The position numbers and the translations under genes are program-made. DNA of 64,000 bases from Alphaproteobacteria bacterium (GTDB taxonomy: Bacteria; Pseudomonadota; Alphaproteobacteria; Micropepsales; Micropepsaceae): NCBI GenBank assembly GCA_017983635.1, contig JAGOBA010000011.1, positions 87,114-151,113 of the forward strand, given 5' to 3'. The notes beneath the pieces are model-generated. The model made no database searches. It had not been told where the DNA came from and saw only the letters and a program-made list of their open reading frames with translations. Shown piece by piece: positions 1 to 8,913 of this stretch. How positions within the stretch are numbered: the first letter of the stretch is position 1; every line of letters begins with the position of its first letter.

Positions 1-477
1 GGCTTGCCGCTGAACGAGTGCTTGAAGATCATTTCGGCCGAGTCGGGCGAGCCGGTTGGTCCCGAGTTCAAGCAGATCGTCGAGGGTTTGAAGGTCGGCG
101 TGACGCTCGAGGACGGCCTAAAACGCATGTACGACCGCATGCCCGTTCCGGAAGTGAATTTCTTCCAGATCGTTTTGACCATTCAGCAGAAGACCGGCGG
201 TAACTTGTCCGAGGCGCTCGGCAACTTGTCGGCGGTGCTGCGCGACCGCAAGCGGCTGCAGGGGAAAATCCAAGCACTGTCGTCGGAAGCGAAGGCGTCG
301 GCGGGGATCATCGGATCGCTGCCGATCGTGGTCATGGGCCTCGTGTATATGACGACCCCGCAATACATCTCGCTGTTGTTCACGGAGCGGTTCGGCAACT
401 TCCTGCTGCTCGTTTGCGCGGTTTGGATGTCGCTCGGCATCACGGTCATGAAAAAGATGATTTCGTTCAAGTACTGA
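1..477 (+). CDS. tadB: TadB-like type II secretion F-family membrane protein (3' part)
   Basis: The frame is open from the first base, so this is the C-terminal 158 residues of a protein that starts outside the window. The visible part matches the T2SSF domain of TadB, an inner-membrane platform protein of the Tad (tight adherence) pilus machine. It has a GGNLSEAL stretch typical of the family and ends with two hydrophobic segments (residues about 98-120 and 132-150) and a short basic tail. The tadC gene follows after 15 bases, as in other tad operons. Assignment as TadB rather than another T2SSF paralogue rests on that order. Confidence 0.88.
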   Translation, partial: GLPLNECLKIISAESGEPVGPEFKQIVEGLKVGVTLEDGLKRMYDRMPVPEVNFFQIVLTIQQKTGGNLSEALGNLSAVLRDRKRLQGKIQALSSEAKASAGIIGSLPIVVMGLVYMTTPQYISLLFTERFGNFLLLVCAVWMSLGITVMKKMISFKY

Positions 478-492
478 GTTGGAGACAGGAAC

Positions 493-1461
493 ATGATGAA
501 ATTTATCGACCTGTTCTTCAATCGCGAGCTTGTAGTGTCGGTGTTGGCCGCCGTCGCCGCGTTCGCGACGATCCTGACGTTGACTTACCCGTTGCTTGCC
601 GGCGACAAGCTTGGGTCGCGCTTAAAGGCGGTTGCCACGCGTCGCGAAGAACTGAGACGCCAGCAACGCGAAGCGTTGAACAAGAAAGGCACCGCGCAGC
701 TGCGGTCGACACCGGTCGGCTTCATGAAGCAGACGGTCGAGAAGCTGAACCTGCGGAACATCCTGGAATCGCCGGGTACGAAGGAAAAGCTGTCGCGCGC
801 GGGCTACCGCGGGCAGGCGGCGATGTATACCTTCATGTTCTTCCGGTTCGTGATGCCGTTCATCGTCTTCTTTGCGACGATCGTCTACCTGTTCATGCTG
901 TCGAAATACAATCTGCCGGCGCTCGGGAAGATCGCGATCGCATTCGGCGGCTCGTTCGCAGGCTTCTATTTGCCCGACCTCTACGTGCAGAACGTGATCG
1001 ACAAGCGCATGGGTTCGGTCATGCGGGCGTTTCCCGATGCGCTCGATCTGATGCTGATCTGCGTCGAGTCGGGCATGTCGGTCGAAGCGGCCTTCAACAA
1101 GGTCGCATCGGAGATCGGCAGCCAATCGGTGGAACTGGCGGAAGAGTTCGCGCTGACAACGGCCGAGCTGTCCTATTTGCCGGATCGCCGGCAGGCCTAT
1201 GAGAACCTCGGCAAGCGCTGCGCGCATCCTGGCGTTCGGGCCGTGTGTACGTCGCTCATTCAAGCAGAGCGCTACGGCACGCCGCTTGGTACGGCGCTGC
1301 GCGTGATGGCGCTTGAGAATCGCGAAATGCGCATGATGGAGGCCGAGAAGAAGGCCGCGTCGCTGCCGGCGAAACTTACGGTTCCCATGATCATCTTCTT
1401 TCTGCCGGCATTGTTCATCGTCATCTTGGGGCCCGCGGCGATCAAGATCATGAGCCTCTGA
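493..1461 (+). CDS. tadC: TadC-like type II secretion F-family membrane protein
   Basis: A 322-residue inner-membrane protein, the second platform subunit of the Tad pilus system that works with TadB and the TadA ATPase. It has an N-terminal membrane segment (about 13-35), two central ones (about 110-135 and 143-160), a cytoplasmic T2SSF domain containing the family stretch FPDALDLMLICVESGMS (about 180-196), and a C-terminal membrane segment (about 298-320). The ATG follows GGAGACAGGA. A strong terminator lies 27 bases after the stop, so this is probably the end of the plus-strand tad transcript. Confidence 0.92.
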   Translation: MMKFIDLFFNRELVVSVLAAVAAFATILTLTYPLLAGDKLGSRLKAVATRREELRRQQREALNKKGTAQLRSTPVGFMKQTVEKLNLRNILESPGTKEKLSRAGYRGQAAMYTFMFFRFVMPFIVFFATIVYLFMLSKYNLPALGKIAIAFGGSFAGFYLPDLYVQNVIDKRMGSVMRAFPDALDLMLICVESGMSVEAAFNKVASEIGSQSVELAEEFALTTAELSYLPDRRQAYENLGKRCAHPGVRAVCTSLIQAERYGTPLGTALRVMALENREMRMMEAEKKAASLPAKLTVPMIIFFLPALFIVILGPAAIKIMSL

Positions 1462-1487
1462 CGGCGCTCATTAAACCGCAGTTTCAA

Positions 1488-1518
1488 GGCCCGGTTGCCC
1501 ATGGCGCCGGGCCTTTTT
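1488..1518 (+). terminator. Rho-independent terminator after tadC
   Basis: GGCCCGG at 1488-1494 pairs with CCGGGCC at 1507-1513 and is followed by five T. It lies 27 bases downstream of the tadC stop. Confidence 0.88.
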
Positions 1519-1545
1519 GCTGTGGCGAGCGACCAACGTGAGCGC

Positions 1546-1576
1546 AAAAAAAGCCGCGCATCTCTCGATGCGCGGC
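1546..1576 (-). terminator. Rho-independent terminator of the TadD-like gene
   Basis: On the minus strand GCCGCGCAT pairs with ATGCGCGGC (arms 1553-1561 and 1568-1576) and is followed by seven T. It sits 20 bases past the stop of the minus-strand TPR gene. Together with the plus-strand terminator it separates the convergent genes. Confidence 0.85.
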
Positions 1577-1595
1577 CTAACTTCGTCTTTGTTGC

Positions 1596-2822
1596 TCAGT
1601 TCGGGTTGGCGTTTGCGACCGCCACGGGTTCCTGACGGCGGTAGACGTCGTAGGACTTGCGCAGTACCGAGGTCGGCTTGGCGGTTGCACTTCCGGCGAC
1701 TTTGTCCTTTGTCGCGACGGGGGCTTCGTTGGTCAGGGGCTTCGGTGCGGTGGATGACGGCGGCGTCGCCGCCGTCGTTTGAGCGGGAGCCGGTTTTGCG
1801 ACGGTCGCGTTGACGGTCGGCTTCGCCGGCTCGTCGTCGTCGGCGATCGGCGCCATCATGACGGGGGCCGGTTTCGGCGCTTGTGTCGCGACCTGTGGTG
1901 CGGCCGGTTCGGCAGGTTTGGTCTCCGCGGTTGCCGGGGCGGGCTGCATGGCGATCTCCGTTGACGGCTTCGTCACCTCGATCTTCGACAGCGGTGTTAT
2001 GGCTGCGGGCGCATCCGGCGGCGGCAGCGTCTGGACGTTTACGGCCGCGTTTCGGGCATCGAGCTGGCGCAGAAGCGAGAGGTTGTTCGTGGCCTCGGTT
2101 GCCGGCAGATCTTCGCGGGCCAGCTGTTCCGCCTCGGCAGGATCGCCCTTCAAGGTCGCGATCATTGCTAGGTTTTGGCGCATTTGGGCGGTTGCGTCCG
2201 GGCGGGCAACAAGGCGGCGCAAGATGAGCTCGGCCTGGTCGATCCGGCCTTCGAGCACATAAGACAGCGCCAGGTTGCTCTCAATCGTCGGATTGTTGGG
2301 GGAGAGCTTCAGCGCGGCTTGATAGTTCTGCTGGGCGGCCGTGTGGTTGCCGGTCTGGTCAAGAGCGACGCCATGAGCCGAAAGTGTGGTCCAGTCGTCG
2401 TTGTTCATCTGCGCGGCCCGGGCAAGGAAGGGTAGGGCGTCCTTTACGCGGCCGGCGGCGGTCAATGCCTTGCCATACTCCGAGAGTACGCGCGGATCGT
2501 CCGGCGCGGCCATGACGACATCTTTCATCACGGCGACGGCCTGCTTGGCGCCACCCATCATGCGCAGATTGCGGGCGAAGCTGACAGCGGCGCGCGTATC
2601 GCCGCGGTTTGCCTCGTACTTTGCGCCCCAGTAGGCCGCACCGCCGACAAAGTCCAAGCCTTCCGGCTCGATCGTGCTCATGCTCGAACTCGCGGATGCG
2701 CCGTCGGAGCCGCTTGAAAGGAGACCGGCGCCGCCGCAGCCGGCCAAAAGCGTCGCCGTGGCTGCGACAATCGCGATCCGGCTCGCCGAGCGGAGCAGAT
2801 CGCGGGTGGGATTCAGGCGCAT
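1596..2822 (-). CDS. tadD: TadD-like TPR lipoprotein
   Basis: A 408-residue predicted outer-membrane lipoprotein. The N-terminus is a lipoprotein signal with lipobox LLAGC (Cys29). Residues about 60-250 are tetratricopeptide repeats, with helical pairs such as ALPFLARAAQMNNDDWTTLS and NYQAALKLSPNNPTIESNLA. The last 150 residues are low-complexity Pro/Ala/Thr/Lys, probably a flexible periplasmic tail. TadD proteins are pilotin-like TPR lipoproteins that help assemble the Tad secretin. The gene faces tadB-tadC rather than following them, which is unusual if it belongs to the same system. A general TPR lipoprotein is the alternative reading. Confidence 0.75.
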   Translation of the reverse strand: MRLNPTRDLLRSASRIAIVAATATLLAGCGGAGLLSSGSDGASASSSMSTIEPEGLDFVGGAAYWGAKYEANRGDTRAAVSFARNLRMMGGAKQAVAVMKDVVMAAPDDPRVLSEYGKALTAAGRVKDALPFLARAAQMNNDDWTTLSAHGVALDQTGNHTAAQQNYQAALKLSPNNPTIESNLALSYVLEGRIDQAELILRRLVARPDATAQMRQNLAMIATLKGDPAEAEQLAREDLPATEATNNLSLLRQLDARNAAVNVQTLPPPDAPAAITPLSKIEVTKPSTEIAMQPAPATAETKPAEPAAPQVATQAPKPAPVMMAPIADDDEPAKPTVNATVAKPAPAQTTAATPPSSTAPKPLTNEAPVATKDKVAGSATAKPTSVLRKSYDVYRRQEPVAVANANPN

Positions 2823-2998
2823 CGTCAGGTCCTCGTGGGGTCGGCGGCCCTAGAGAACGGACAGAGAGGGCCGCAGGTTGATACGGACCTAATTTCGCCG
2901 CAAAGCGGATAACAAATGTTTAAGCATAATCACAAGTTACCGGCGCTTCCCGACGCCGGGCACCAAGCGTATAAGGCGTTCCCAAGAGGGTGACTCAG

Positions 2999-4021
2999 GT
3001 GAAGCAAAACGCGCGTCGGCGGCTGAATGTGCTGATCGCGATTTCGGCTGGTTTCCTGGTGGCGCCGCTGCAGGCGCAAGTGCCGCCGCCCGAGACCCAA
3101 CGTATCTCATTTCAGATTGCGACCGGTCCCGTGTCCGGTTCGTACATGCGCGTGGGCGAAGCGGTGGCGCGCATCATCAGCAATCCACCAGGGCTGGCGC
3201 GCTGCGAAACCGACGGCGTGTGCGGTCCCGAAGGTCTTATCGCAACATCGCGGTCGTCCAGCGGCTCGATCGCCAACGTGTTCGCGGTAAATGCCGGGCG
3301 GGTGAAGTCGGCGCTCGTACAGGGCGACATCCTCGCCAACGCCTACGACGGCGAGGGGCCGTTCAAGGCGACAGGCGCGCTCTCGGATCTGCGCGCCATC
3401 GCCCGGTTGCACGACGAGACACTGCACCTGGTCGTGTCGCCCAAGTCCCGGATCAAGAAACTCCGCGATCTCGCCGGTAAGCGGGTGTCGATCGACGCCG
3501 AGACGTCGGCAACGAACCAGACGGTGCGCACCTTGCTTGCGGCGGCAGGTATCAATGCGAACCGGCTGCGTCTGAGTTTTCTATCCGGCGAGCAAGCGTC
3601 GGAGGCGATGCGGAACGGCAAGCTCGATGCATTTTTTGTGATCGGCGTGGCGCCGATCCGATCGGTCGACAGCGTGGTGCGGCGCGAGCTCGGACGTGTC
3701 ATCGCCATCGATACGAAGGCGATCGGCGTTTTGGCGCGTCGAAATCCGCTGCTGAGCAAGACCGTGCTGGCCGCCGACACCTATCGTTCGTCGAAGGCGG
3801 TCGCGACACTCAACGTCGCCAGTGTTTGGGTTGTGAACAAGTCGATGCCGAACGACGTGACCTATGCGGTCCTGCGGTCGCTGTGGAATCCGGCGAACCG
3901 CGTCGAGTTGAAGCGCTTGGGCAGGGCGGCCGCATCGATCGACGCCGCGCGGGCGAGCGAAAATCTGCCGGTGCCGCTGCATGAGGGTGCGCAACGCTTC
4001 TACGCCGAAGCAGGCCGCTAG
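2999..4021 (+). CDS. TAXI-family TRAP transporter solute-binding protein
   Basis: A periplasmic receptor of about 340 residues with a signal peptide ending near AQA. The family stretch ATGPVSGSYMRVGEAVA follows at about 43-60, then CETDGVCGPEGLIATSRSSSG, a form common in TAXI (TRAP-associated extracytoplasmic immunogenic) proteins. TAXI receptors normally hand small carboxylates to a DctM/DctQ-type permease, but none is encoded nearby. The frame is open from a GTG at 2990. I prefer the GTG at 2999 because AGAGGG at 2985-2990 is then correctly spaced. The following membrane-protein gene starts immediately after or overlaps it. Confidence 0.85.
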   Translation: MKQNARRRLNVLIAISAGFLVAPLQAQVPPPETQRISFQIATGPVSGSYMRVGEAVARIISNPPGLARCETDGVCGPEGLIATSRSSSGSIANVFAVNAGRVKSALVQGDILANAYDGEGPFKATGALSDLRAIARLHDETLHLVVSPKSRIKKLRDLAGKRVSIDAETSATNQTVRTLLAAAGINANRLRLSFLSGEQASEAMRNGKLDAFFVIGVAPIRSVDSVVRRELGRVIAIDTKAIGVLARRNPLLSKTVLAADTYRSSKAVATLNVASVWVVNKSMPNDVTYAVLRSLWNPANRVELKRLGRAAASIDAARASENLPVPLHEGAQRFYAEAGR

Positions 4022-4031
4022 GATCTTGGCC

Positions 4032-4631
4032 TTGACTGCGAACAGTGCGCCCCGCCAACCCTGGCTGTCCTATCTGCTTCTGCTGGTTCTCGGTATCGCG
4101 CCGACCTTTTTGGTGTCGCACTATTATGGTGTTTTGCCGAGCCGCATGGTCGTGCAGTGGGATGCGTTTGGCAAGTTGACCGTGATCGCGACGCAGGCCA
4201 AGTCGGTGCTGCTGATCGCCAATGTCGCGGCGGTGATCGCGTTGACGGCGATTGCGATTGCGCTCTGGCAGCGCCGGGCGTTGGTCGCGTTCAAGCTGCG
4301 GCGGGCCTATCTGATGCTCAATATGGCACAGATTGTGGTGATCAATCTGACCTGCGCGATGCTCGTGACCGATGCGTTGGGGTATGGGCTCAAGCTCAAG
4401 CCGAGTATTCCGCCCGGCATGGCGCTGCTGTTGTTCGCCTCCGGCGTGTTGATTTGGCGGCTGGAGCAGGGGCGGTCTTCGGCGATGCGGGTGGTGGCGA
4501 TTGGCCTTTTGGTGGGGGCTTTGGCGTTGCTTGCCTTCAGTGCGATTGCGGCGAACGCCGTCGTTGGCTACTACGCTTCGGCGTTCGCGCTGTTGGCGAT
4601 GGCGGCCCTCGTCCTGCCCGGTGCGCGCTAG
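4032..4631 (+). CDS. Multi-pass membrane protein, DUF1648-like N-terminus
   Basis: An integral membrane protein of about 199 residues with about six hydrophobic segments. After the first segment the stretch LPSRMVVQWDAFGKLT resembles the DUF1648 motif (LP..v.vHw...G) found in SdpI-like membrane proteins, so that relation is likely but not proven. The start is uncertain. The frame is open from an ATG at 3981 inside the TAXI gene, while TTG codons at 4026 and 4032 lie after the TAXI stop, and AGGA at 4020-4023 fits the TTG at 4032. The close spacing suggests co-transcription with the TAXI gene. Confidence 0.65.
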   Translation: MTANSAPRQPWLSYLLLLVLGIAPTFLVSHYYGVLPSRMVVQWDAFGKLTVIATQAKSVLLIANVAAVIALTAIAIALWQRRALVAFKLRRAYLMLNMAQIVVINLTCAMLVTDALGYGLKLKPSIPPGMALLLFASGVLIWRLEQGRSSAMRVVAIGLLVGALALLAFSAIAANAVVGYYASAFALLAMAALVLPGAR

Positions 4632-4652
4632 GCTCGGCTTGAAGGCTCAAAC

Positions 4653-6035
4653 ATGAACATCGGCGATCTTTTTTCCGCGACGGCGCAGGGCGCCATTCCT
4701 CTGTATGCGGTTTCGACCGCGACACTCGATAGTGCGCTCAAGGGCCCGCTGGAGCGCCATGCGGCGTGGTTGAAGGCGTCGGGCTTCAAGGCCGCAGCGG
4801 GCAGGATTCAATTTCTGCCGGGTGGCGATGGCGTTGCCGGTGCTGTGCTGGGTCTTGGACCCGACGAGGACGCGTTCGCGACGGCGAGCTTTGCGTCGTC
4901 GTTACCGGCCGGGACCTATCGCTATGTGCATGTGCCGACCGGACACGACGGCAATCGGCTGGCGTTGGCTTGGGCTATGGGGTCCTACTCGTACGCTCGC
5001 TTCAAGAGCAACGACAAGGCGAAGGTGCGGCCGGTTCTCGTATGGCCGGACGATGCCGACATCGGGCACGTTACGCGGGTCGCGCGTGGGGTTTTCTTGG
5101 CGCGCGATCTGGTGAACACGCCCGCGAATGAGATGGGCCCGGTCGAGCTGGCGCAGGCCGCGGAGAATGTCGCGCGCGAGCATGGCGCGCAGTTCAGCTT
5201 GATCGAAGGGCGCGATCTGCTGGCGCGGAACTATCCGATGGTTTGGGCGGTCGGCGCCGGATCGTCACGAGCGCCGCGGTTGATCGATATTCGCTGGGGC
5301 GATCCGTCGAGGCCGCTGGTGACGTTGGTCGGTAAGGGCGTGTGCTTCGACTCGGGCGGGCTCGACATCAAGCCTGCGAGCGGTATGGCGACGATGAAGA
5401 AGGACATGGGCGGTGCGGCGGCGGTGCTTGCCGTTGCGCATATGATCATGGACGCGGAGGTGCCCGTGCGTCTGCGCGTGTTGATCCCGGCGGTCGAGAA
5501 CAGCATCTCGGGCGACGCCTACCGGCCGGGCGACGTGCTGAAGAGCCGGAAGGGTCTGACGGTCGAGGTCGGGAACACCGATGCCGAAGGGCGCTTGGTT
5601 CTGGCCGACGCGTTGGCGGAAGCCGACAGCGAAGCGCCGGCGGTCTTGATCTGCATCGCCACGTTGACGGGGGCGGCGCGCGTGGCGACGGGGTTCGATC
5701 TACCGCCGTTCTTTTCGACCGACGATGCCTTGGCGGCGGAGCTCAGCGCGGCGTCGGTGCGCGAGGCGGATGCGATGTGGCGCTTCCCGTTGTGGCGCGG
5801 CTATCGCGGGCTGATCGAGGGCAAGGTCGCGGACCTCACGAACAATCCGGACAGCCCGAACGCGGGGGCGATCACGGCGGCGCTGTTCCTGGAACGCTTT
5901 GTGGAGAAGGCGAAGGCGTTCGCGCATTTCGATATTCCGGCGTGGACGGATCGGGCAAAGCCCGGGCGCCCGCTCGGGGCCGAGGCGCAGACGGTTCGCG
6001 CGATCTATGCAACGCTGCGCGCGCGGTACGCGTAG
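4653..6035 (+). CDS. M17 leucyl aminopeptidase family protein
   Basis: A 460-residue cytosolic metallo-aminopeptidase that removes N-terminal residues from peptides. The metal and catalytic motifs of family M17 are present: GKGVCFDSGG (about 228-237), MKKDMGGAA (about 248-256) and the signature NTDAEGRLVLADAL (about 308-321). The N-terminal domain is short and diverged compared with E. coli PepA, as in the PepB-like members common in alphaproteobacteria. A good ribosome site (GAAGG) precedes the ATG. The gene is followed by an inverted-repeat element between it and the convergent dehydrogenase gene. Confidence 0.93.
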   Translation: MNIGDLFSATAQGAIPLYAVSTATLDSALKGPLERHAAWLKASGFKAAAGRIQFLPGGDGVAGAVLGLGPDEDAFATASFASSLPAGTYRYVHVPTGHDGNRLALAWAMGSYSYARFKSNDKAKVRPVLVWPDDADIGHVTRVARGVFLARDLVNTPANEMGPVELAQAAENVAREHGAQFSLIEGRDLLARNYPMVWAVGAGSSRAPRLIDIRWGDPSRPLVTLVGKGVCFDSGGLDIKPASGMATMKKDMGGAAAVLAVAHMIMDAEVPVRLRVLIPAVENSISGDAYRPGDVLKSRKGLTVEVGNTDAEGRLVLADALAEADSEAPAVLICIATLTGAARVATGFDLPPFFSTDDALAAELSAASVREADAMWRFPLWRGYRGLIEGKVADLTNNPDSPNAGAITAALFLERFVEKAKAFAHFDIPAWTDRAKPGRPLGAEAQTVRAIYATLRARYA

Positions 6036-6040
6036 AAATT

Positions 6041-6240
6041 TTCACCGCAAAGCCACGAAGGTCACCAAGAAAAATGATTCACACAATGAAACAATGACAC
6101 CATGGGAGCCCCGTCTTCGGCGCGCAGCGCCAGTAGATGCCCGACTACGCGCTACGCGCGCGATCGATAGTCACCCATTGAGTCATTGTTTCATTGTGTG
6201 AATCATTTTTCTTGGTGACCTTCGTGGCTTGTGGTGAACC
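6041..6240. repeat. Structured intergenic element, type A copy 1
   Basis: A long inverted repeat between convergent genes. 46 bases at 6052-6097 are perfectly complementary to 6183-6228, and weaker pairing extends to both ends. The core words are TTCACC..AAGCCACGAAGG outside and CACACAATGAAACAATGA inside. The 85-base centre holds two small GC hairpins: GGCGC-GCA-GCGCC at 6119-6131, and a CGCG-type one near 6146-6162. The same layout recurs near 21.5 and 25.6 kb. No open frame or promoter is evident. Confidence 0.9.
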
Positions 6241-6249
6241 ATTTCTGAC

Positions 6250-7185
6250 TCAGTAGCCGCGCTTGAAGTCGACGGTGTTCTCGGTTGGGAGGCCTTGGTC
6301 TAGGCGGCGGATGGTGTTGGCGACGCTAGCCATGAGAGCTGCCGGGTCGGTCATGGCGGCGGAATGTGGGGTGATTGCGACCTTCGGGTGAGTCCACAGC
6401 GGGCTCGATGGCGGCAGCGGTTCGGTTTGGAAGACGTCGAGTGTGGCGCCGCGCAGATGGTTGGAATCCAAGGCTGCGATCAGGTCCTCTTCGATCAGGT
6501 GCCCCCCTCGCGCGCAGTTGATGACGCAGGCGCCGTTCGGCAGCTGCGCGAACGTGTCCCTGTTCAGGATGCCGCGCGTGTCGGCAGTGAGCGGCAGCAA
6601 GCAAACGAGGATGTCCGATTGCGCGAGGAACGGGCCGAGACCTTCTTGTCCATGAAAGCTTTTGATGCCGTCGATGTTCTTCGGCGTCGCGCTCCAGCCT
6701 GAGAGCAGGTAGCCGATCGCGCTTAAGGGTTTGGCTGCGGCTTGGCCCAATACGCCAAAGCCTAGGATGCCGACGCGAATGTTTCCGGCACGCGGGGCTG
6801 CCAATTGGCGCCACTTCTTCGCGCGCTGTAGGCTTTCGAAGTCGCGCATGCGGCGGTGCCAGTACAGCACTTGATAGACGACGTACTCGGTCATCGACTG
6901 GCTGAGCGTGTCGTCGACGACGCGCACGAGGGGCACGTGTTTCGGGTAGGTCGTGTCGGCGACGATACCGTCGACGCCGGCGCCCATGGAAAAGACGACT
7001 TTCAGGTTCTTCATCCGAGCGAAGCTGCCGGGTTTCGGCTGCCAGGCGATGCAGTACGCAATATCTTCGACGCGCTCGTCGTCGGCTCTACGGATCTCGA
7101 GCTCCGGCATCAACTTGCGCAGGTGGTCGGTCCAGATCTCGTGCGGGTATCCGACGAGTTGAAACAGCAATGCTCCTTGGGGCAT
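6250..7185 (-). CDS. ghrA: D-2-hydroxyacid dehydrogenase, GhrA-like (glyoxylate/hydroxypyruvate reductase)
   Basis: A 311-residue cytosolic NAD(P)H oxidoreductase. It has the dinucleotide motif GILGFGVLGQ (about 143-152) and the catalytic triad of the family: Arg in INCARGG, Glu in TEPL and His in ITPHSA. Length and overall form match GhrA, which reduces glyoxylate and hydroxypyruvate; exact substrate is inferred. The frame stays open far upstream, but the conserved sequence starts at the ATG at 7185 (MPQGALLF), which is preceded by GAGGA. A type A repeat element lies just beyond the stop. Confidence 0.88.
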   Translation of the reverse strand: MPQGALLFQLVGYPHEIWTDHLRKLMPELEIRRADDERVEDIAYCIAWQPKPGSFARMKNLKVVFSMGAGVDGIVADTTYPKHVPLVRVVDDTLSQSMTEYVVYQVLYWHRRMRDFESLQRAKKWRQLAAPRAGNIRVGILGFGVLGQAAAKPLSAIGYLLSGWSATPKNIDGIKSFHGQEGLGPFLAQSDILVCLLPLTADTRGILNRDTFAQLPNGACVINCARGGHLIEEDLIAALDSNHLRGATLDVFQTEPLPPSSPLWTHPKVAITPHSAAMTDPAALMASVANTIRRLDQGLPTENTVDFKRGY

Positions 7186-7273
7186 GCGCTTGGCGTCCTC
7201 GGTGGCGTGGCGCACACAGCATGAAGGGTTTGCGTCGCGAAACGCAAACCCTTCGGGACCTAGAGAAATTGGG

Positions 7274-8005
7274 TTAGTGGCCGGGTGCTGCCGGTGCCGG
7301 TGTTGTGGCGGGCGCCGCTGGTGCCGTTGCACCGGGAGCAGCAGGCGTCGCTGGTGCAGCACCATCCGGTGCCGTCGGCGCAGTGCCGGGCGGTGGCGCC
7401 TGCACTTCGCCAGCGGGTTCGGTCGCGCCGTCGCCAGGAGCGGCCGGCGCGGGTGTGGCCGGGTTCGGCGCGGGGATCGCAAGCGGTGAGTCCGCTTGCT
7501 GACGCAGGTAGGCGATCAGATTGATGCGATCGTTCTGTTTCGACAGACCCGCGAACGCCATCTTGGTGCCGGGAACGGCCGCCTTCGGATTTTTCATGAA
7601 GGCGTCGAACGCGTCGTAGTCCCAGGTCTTGTCGGCAAGCGCCTTCATCCCGGCCGAGTAGGCGAAGTTCGGTGCGTGCGCATGTTTGCCGCCGATTGCG
7701 CCCCAAAGATTCGGGCCGATCTTGTCCGGGCCGCCTTTGTTGAAGTCGTGGCATTGCAGGCAGCGCTGATGGATCTTTTCGCCGGCGGCGGCGTCGGCCA
7801 CCGGGAGCACGGTGCCCCAGTCGGGCTTCTGTTCGACTACGGGCGTTCCGCCATTGGTCGGCGTTTCGACGACGGCGACTTCCATGCCGGGCTTTTCATT
7901 GTGATGAGGCTTCATCAACATCGATATGCCGATGTTGAGCGCGACGATGACCAGCACGGTGCCGAGGACTGCGCCGAAGATTTTGTTCCACTCGAAGGAA
8001 TCCAT
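7274..8005 (-). CDS. Membrane-anchored class I cytochrome c
   Basis: A 243-residue protein anchored by one N-terminal membrane segment (about 8-28), with the haem domain on the periplasmic side. CLQCH is the covalent haem-binding site and the Met in PGTKMAF is the likely distal ligand. This is the pattern of the CycM/c552 family that carries electrons from the bc1 complex to a terminal oxidase. The C-terminal 65 residues are Pro/Ala-rich and do not look folded, an extension not usual in CycM. The ATG at 8005 has AAGGG upstream; the frame also allows a TTG at 8014, which lacks a suitable site. Confidence 0.88.
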   Translation of the reverse strand: MDSFEWNKIFGAVLGTVLVIVALNIGISMLMKPHHNEKPGMEVAVVETPTNGGTPVVEQKPDWGTVLPVADAAAGEKIHQRCLQCHDFNKGGPDKIGPNLWGAIGGKHAHAPNFAYSAGMKALADKTWDYDAFDAFMKNPKAAVPGTKMAFAGLSKQNDRINLIAYLRQQADSPLAIPAPNPATPAPAAPGDGATEPAGEVQAPPPGTAPTAPDGAAPATPAAPGATAPAAPATTPAPAAPGH

Positions 8006-8169
8006 AAGACGCAACCCTTAAAGAACGACCGTTTGGGATAAGCCGGCGCGGCGGTGGCGCGCGCACGTATTCGCAGGAGCGGCGAGACAATACCGGGGGC
8101 GACTTTCGGGTCATTGCGGCGGAACGTCGCATTTTGGTGCGCGCCCGAAGCCTAGAACACACTCTCCAC

Positions 8170-8913
8170 ATGAGTGAGCCACTGATCCTTATTCCCGCCC
8201 GGATGGCGTCGACGCGACTGCCGGGCAAGCCGCTTGCCGATATTCACGGCGTGCCGATGATCGTTCAGGTCTGGCGCCGGGCGACGGAGGCAAAGGCCGG
8301 ACGCGTCGCGATTGCCGCGGCTGAACGCGAAATCGTCGATGCCGTTTTGCGCGCGGGCGGCGAGGCCGTGCTGACCAATCCCGATCATCCGTCCGGATCG
8401 GACCGAATCTACGAGGCGTTGGGTAAGCTCGATGCGAACGGTTCGCATGATGTCGTCGTCAATGTGCAGGGCGATCTTCCGACGCTCGATCCAGCGCTGG
8501 TGAGGGCGGTGGTGGAGACGCTGCGGAGTTCCGGCGCCGACATGTCGACGCTGGCGACTGAGATTCGCGAAGAGAGCGAGCGGACCAATCCGAATGTGGT
8601 CAAAACCGTCGTGGCGTTGCCTGCGGGCGGCCGCGAGGGCCGGGCGCTTTATTTTACGCGGGCAACGGCGCCGTGGGGCGAGGGCGCGCATTATCACCAC
8701 ATCGGCATTTATGCTTACCGGCGCGCGGCGCTTGATCGGTTCGTGAAGTTGGCGCCAAGTCCTCTTGAGAAGCGCGAGAAGCTTGAGCAGTTGCGCGCGC
8801 TGGAGGCGGGAATGACGATCGCGGTTCGGATCGTCGACACGCAGCCGCTGGGCGTCGATACGCCAGGCGATCTCGAGCGGGCACGGCAGATACTGGGCAA
8901 GGGGGCGAAATGA
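8170..8913 (+). CDS. kdsB: 3-deoxy-manno-octulosonate cytidylyltransferase
   Basis: A 247-residue cytosolic enzyme that makes CMP-Kdo from CTP and Kdo for the lipopolysaccharide inner core. It shows the nucleotide-binding start [24 protein letters not shown], and [10 protein letters not shown] with its metal-binding Asp. The frame extends 12 codons upstream, but homology starts at the ATG at 8170. The last bases overlap the start of pheA (ATGA), so the two are translationally coupled. The kdsB-pheA pairing is common in alphaproteobacteria. Confidence 0.95.
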   Translation: MSEPLILIPARMASTRLPGKPLADIHGVPMIVQVWRRATEAKAGRVAIAAAEREIVDAVLRAGGEAVLTNPDHPSGSDRIYEALGKLDANGSHDVVVNVQGDLPTLDPALVRAVVETLRSSGADMSTLATEIREESERTNPNVVKTVVALPAGGREGRALYFTRATAPWGEGAHYHHIGIYAYRRAALDRFVKLAPSPLEKREKLEQLRALEAGMTIAVRIVDTQPLGVDTPGDLERARQILGKGAK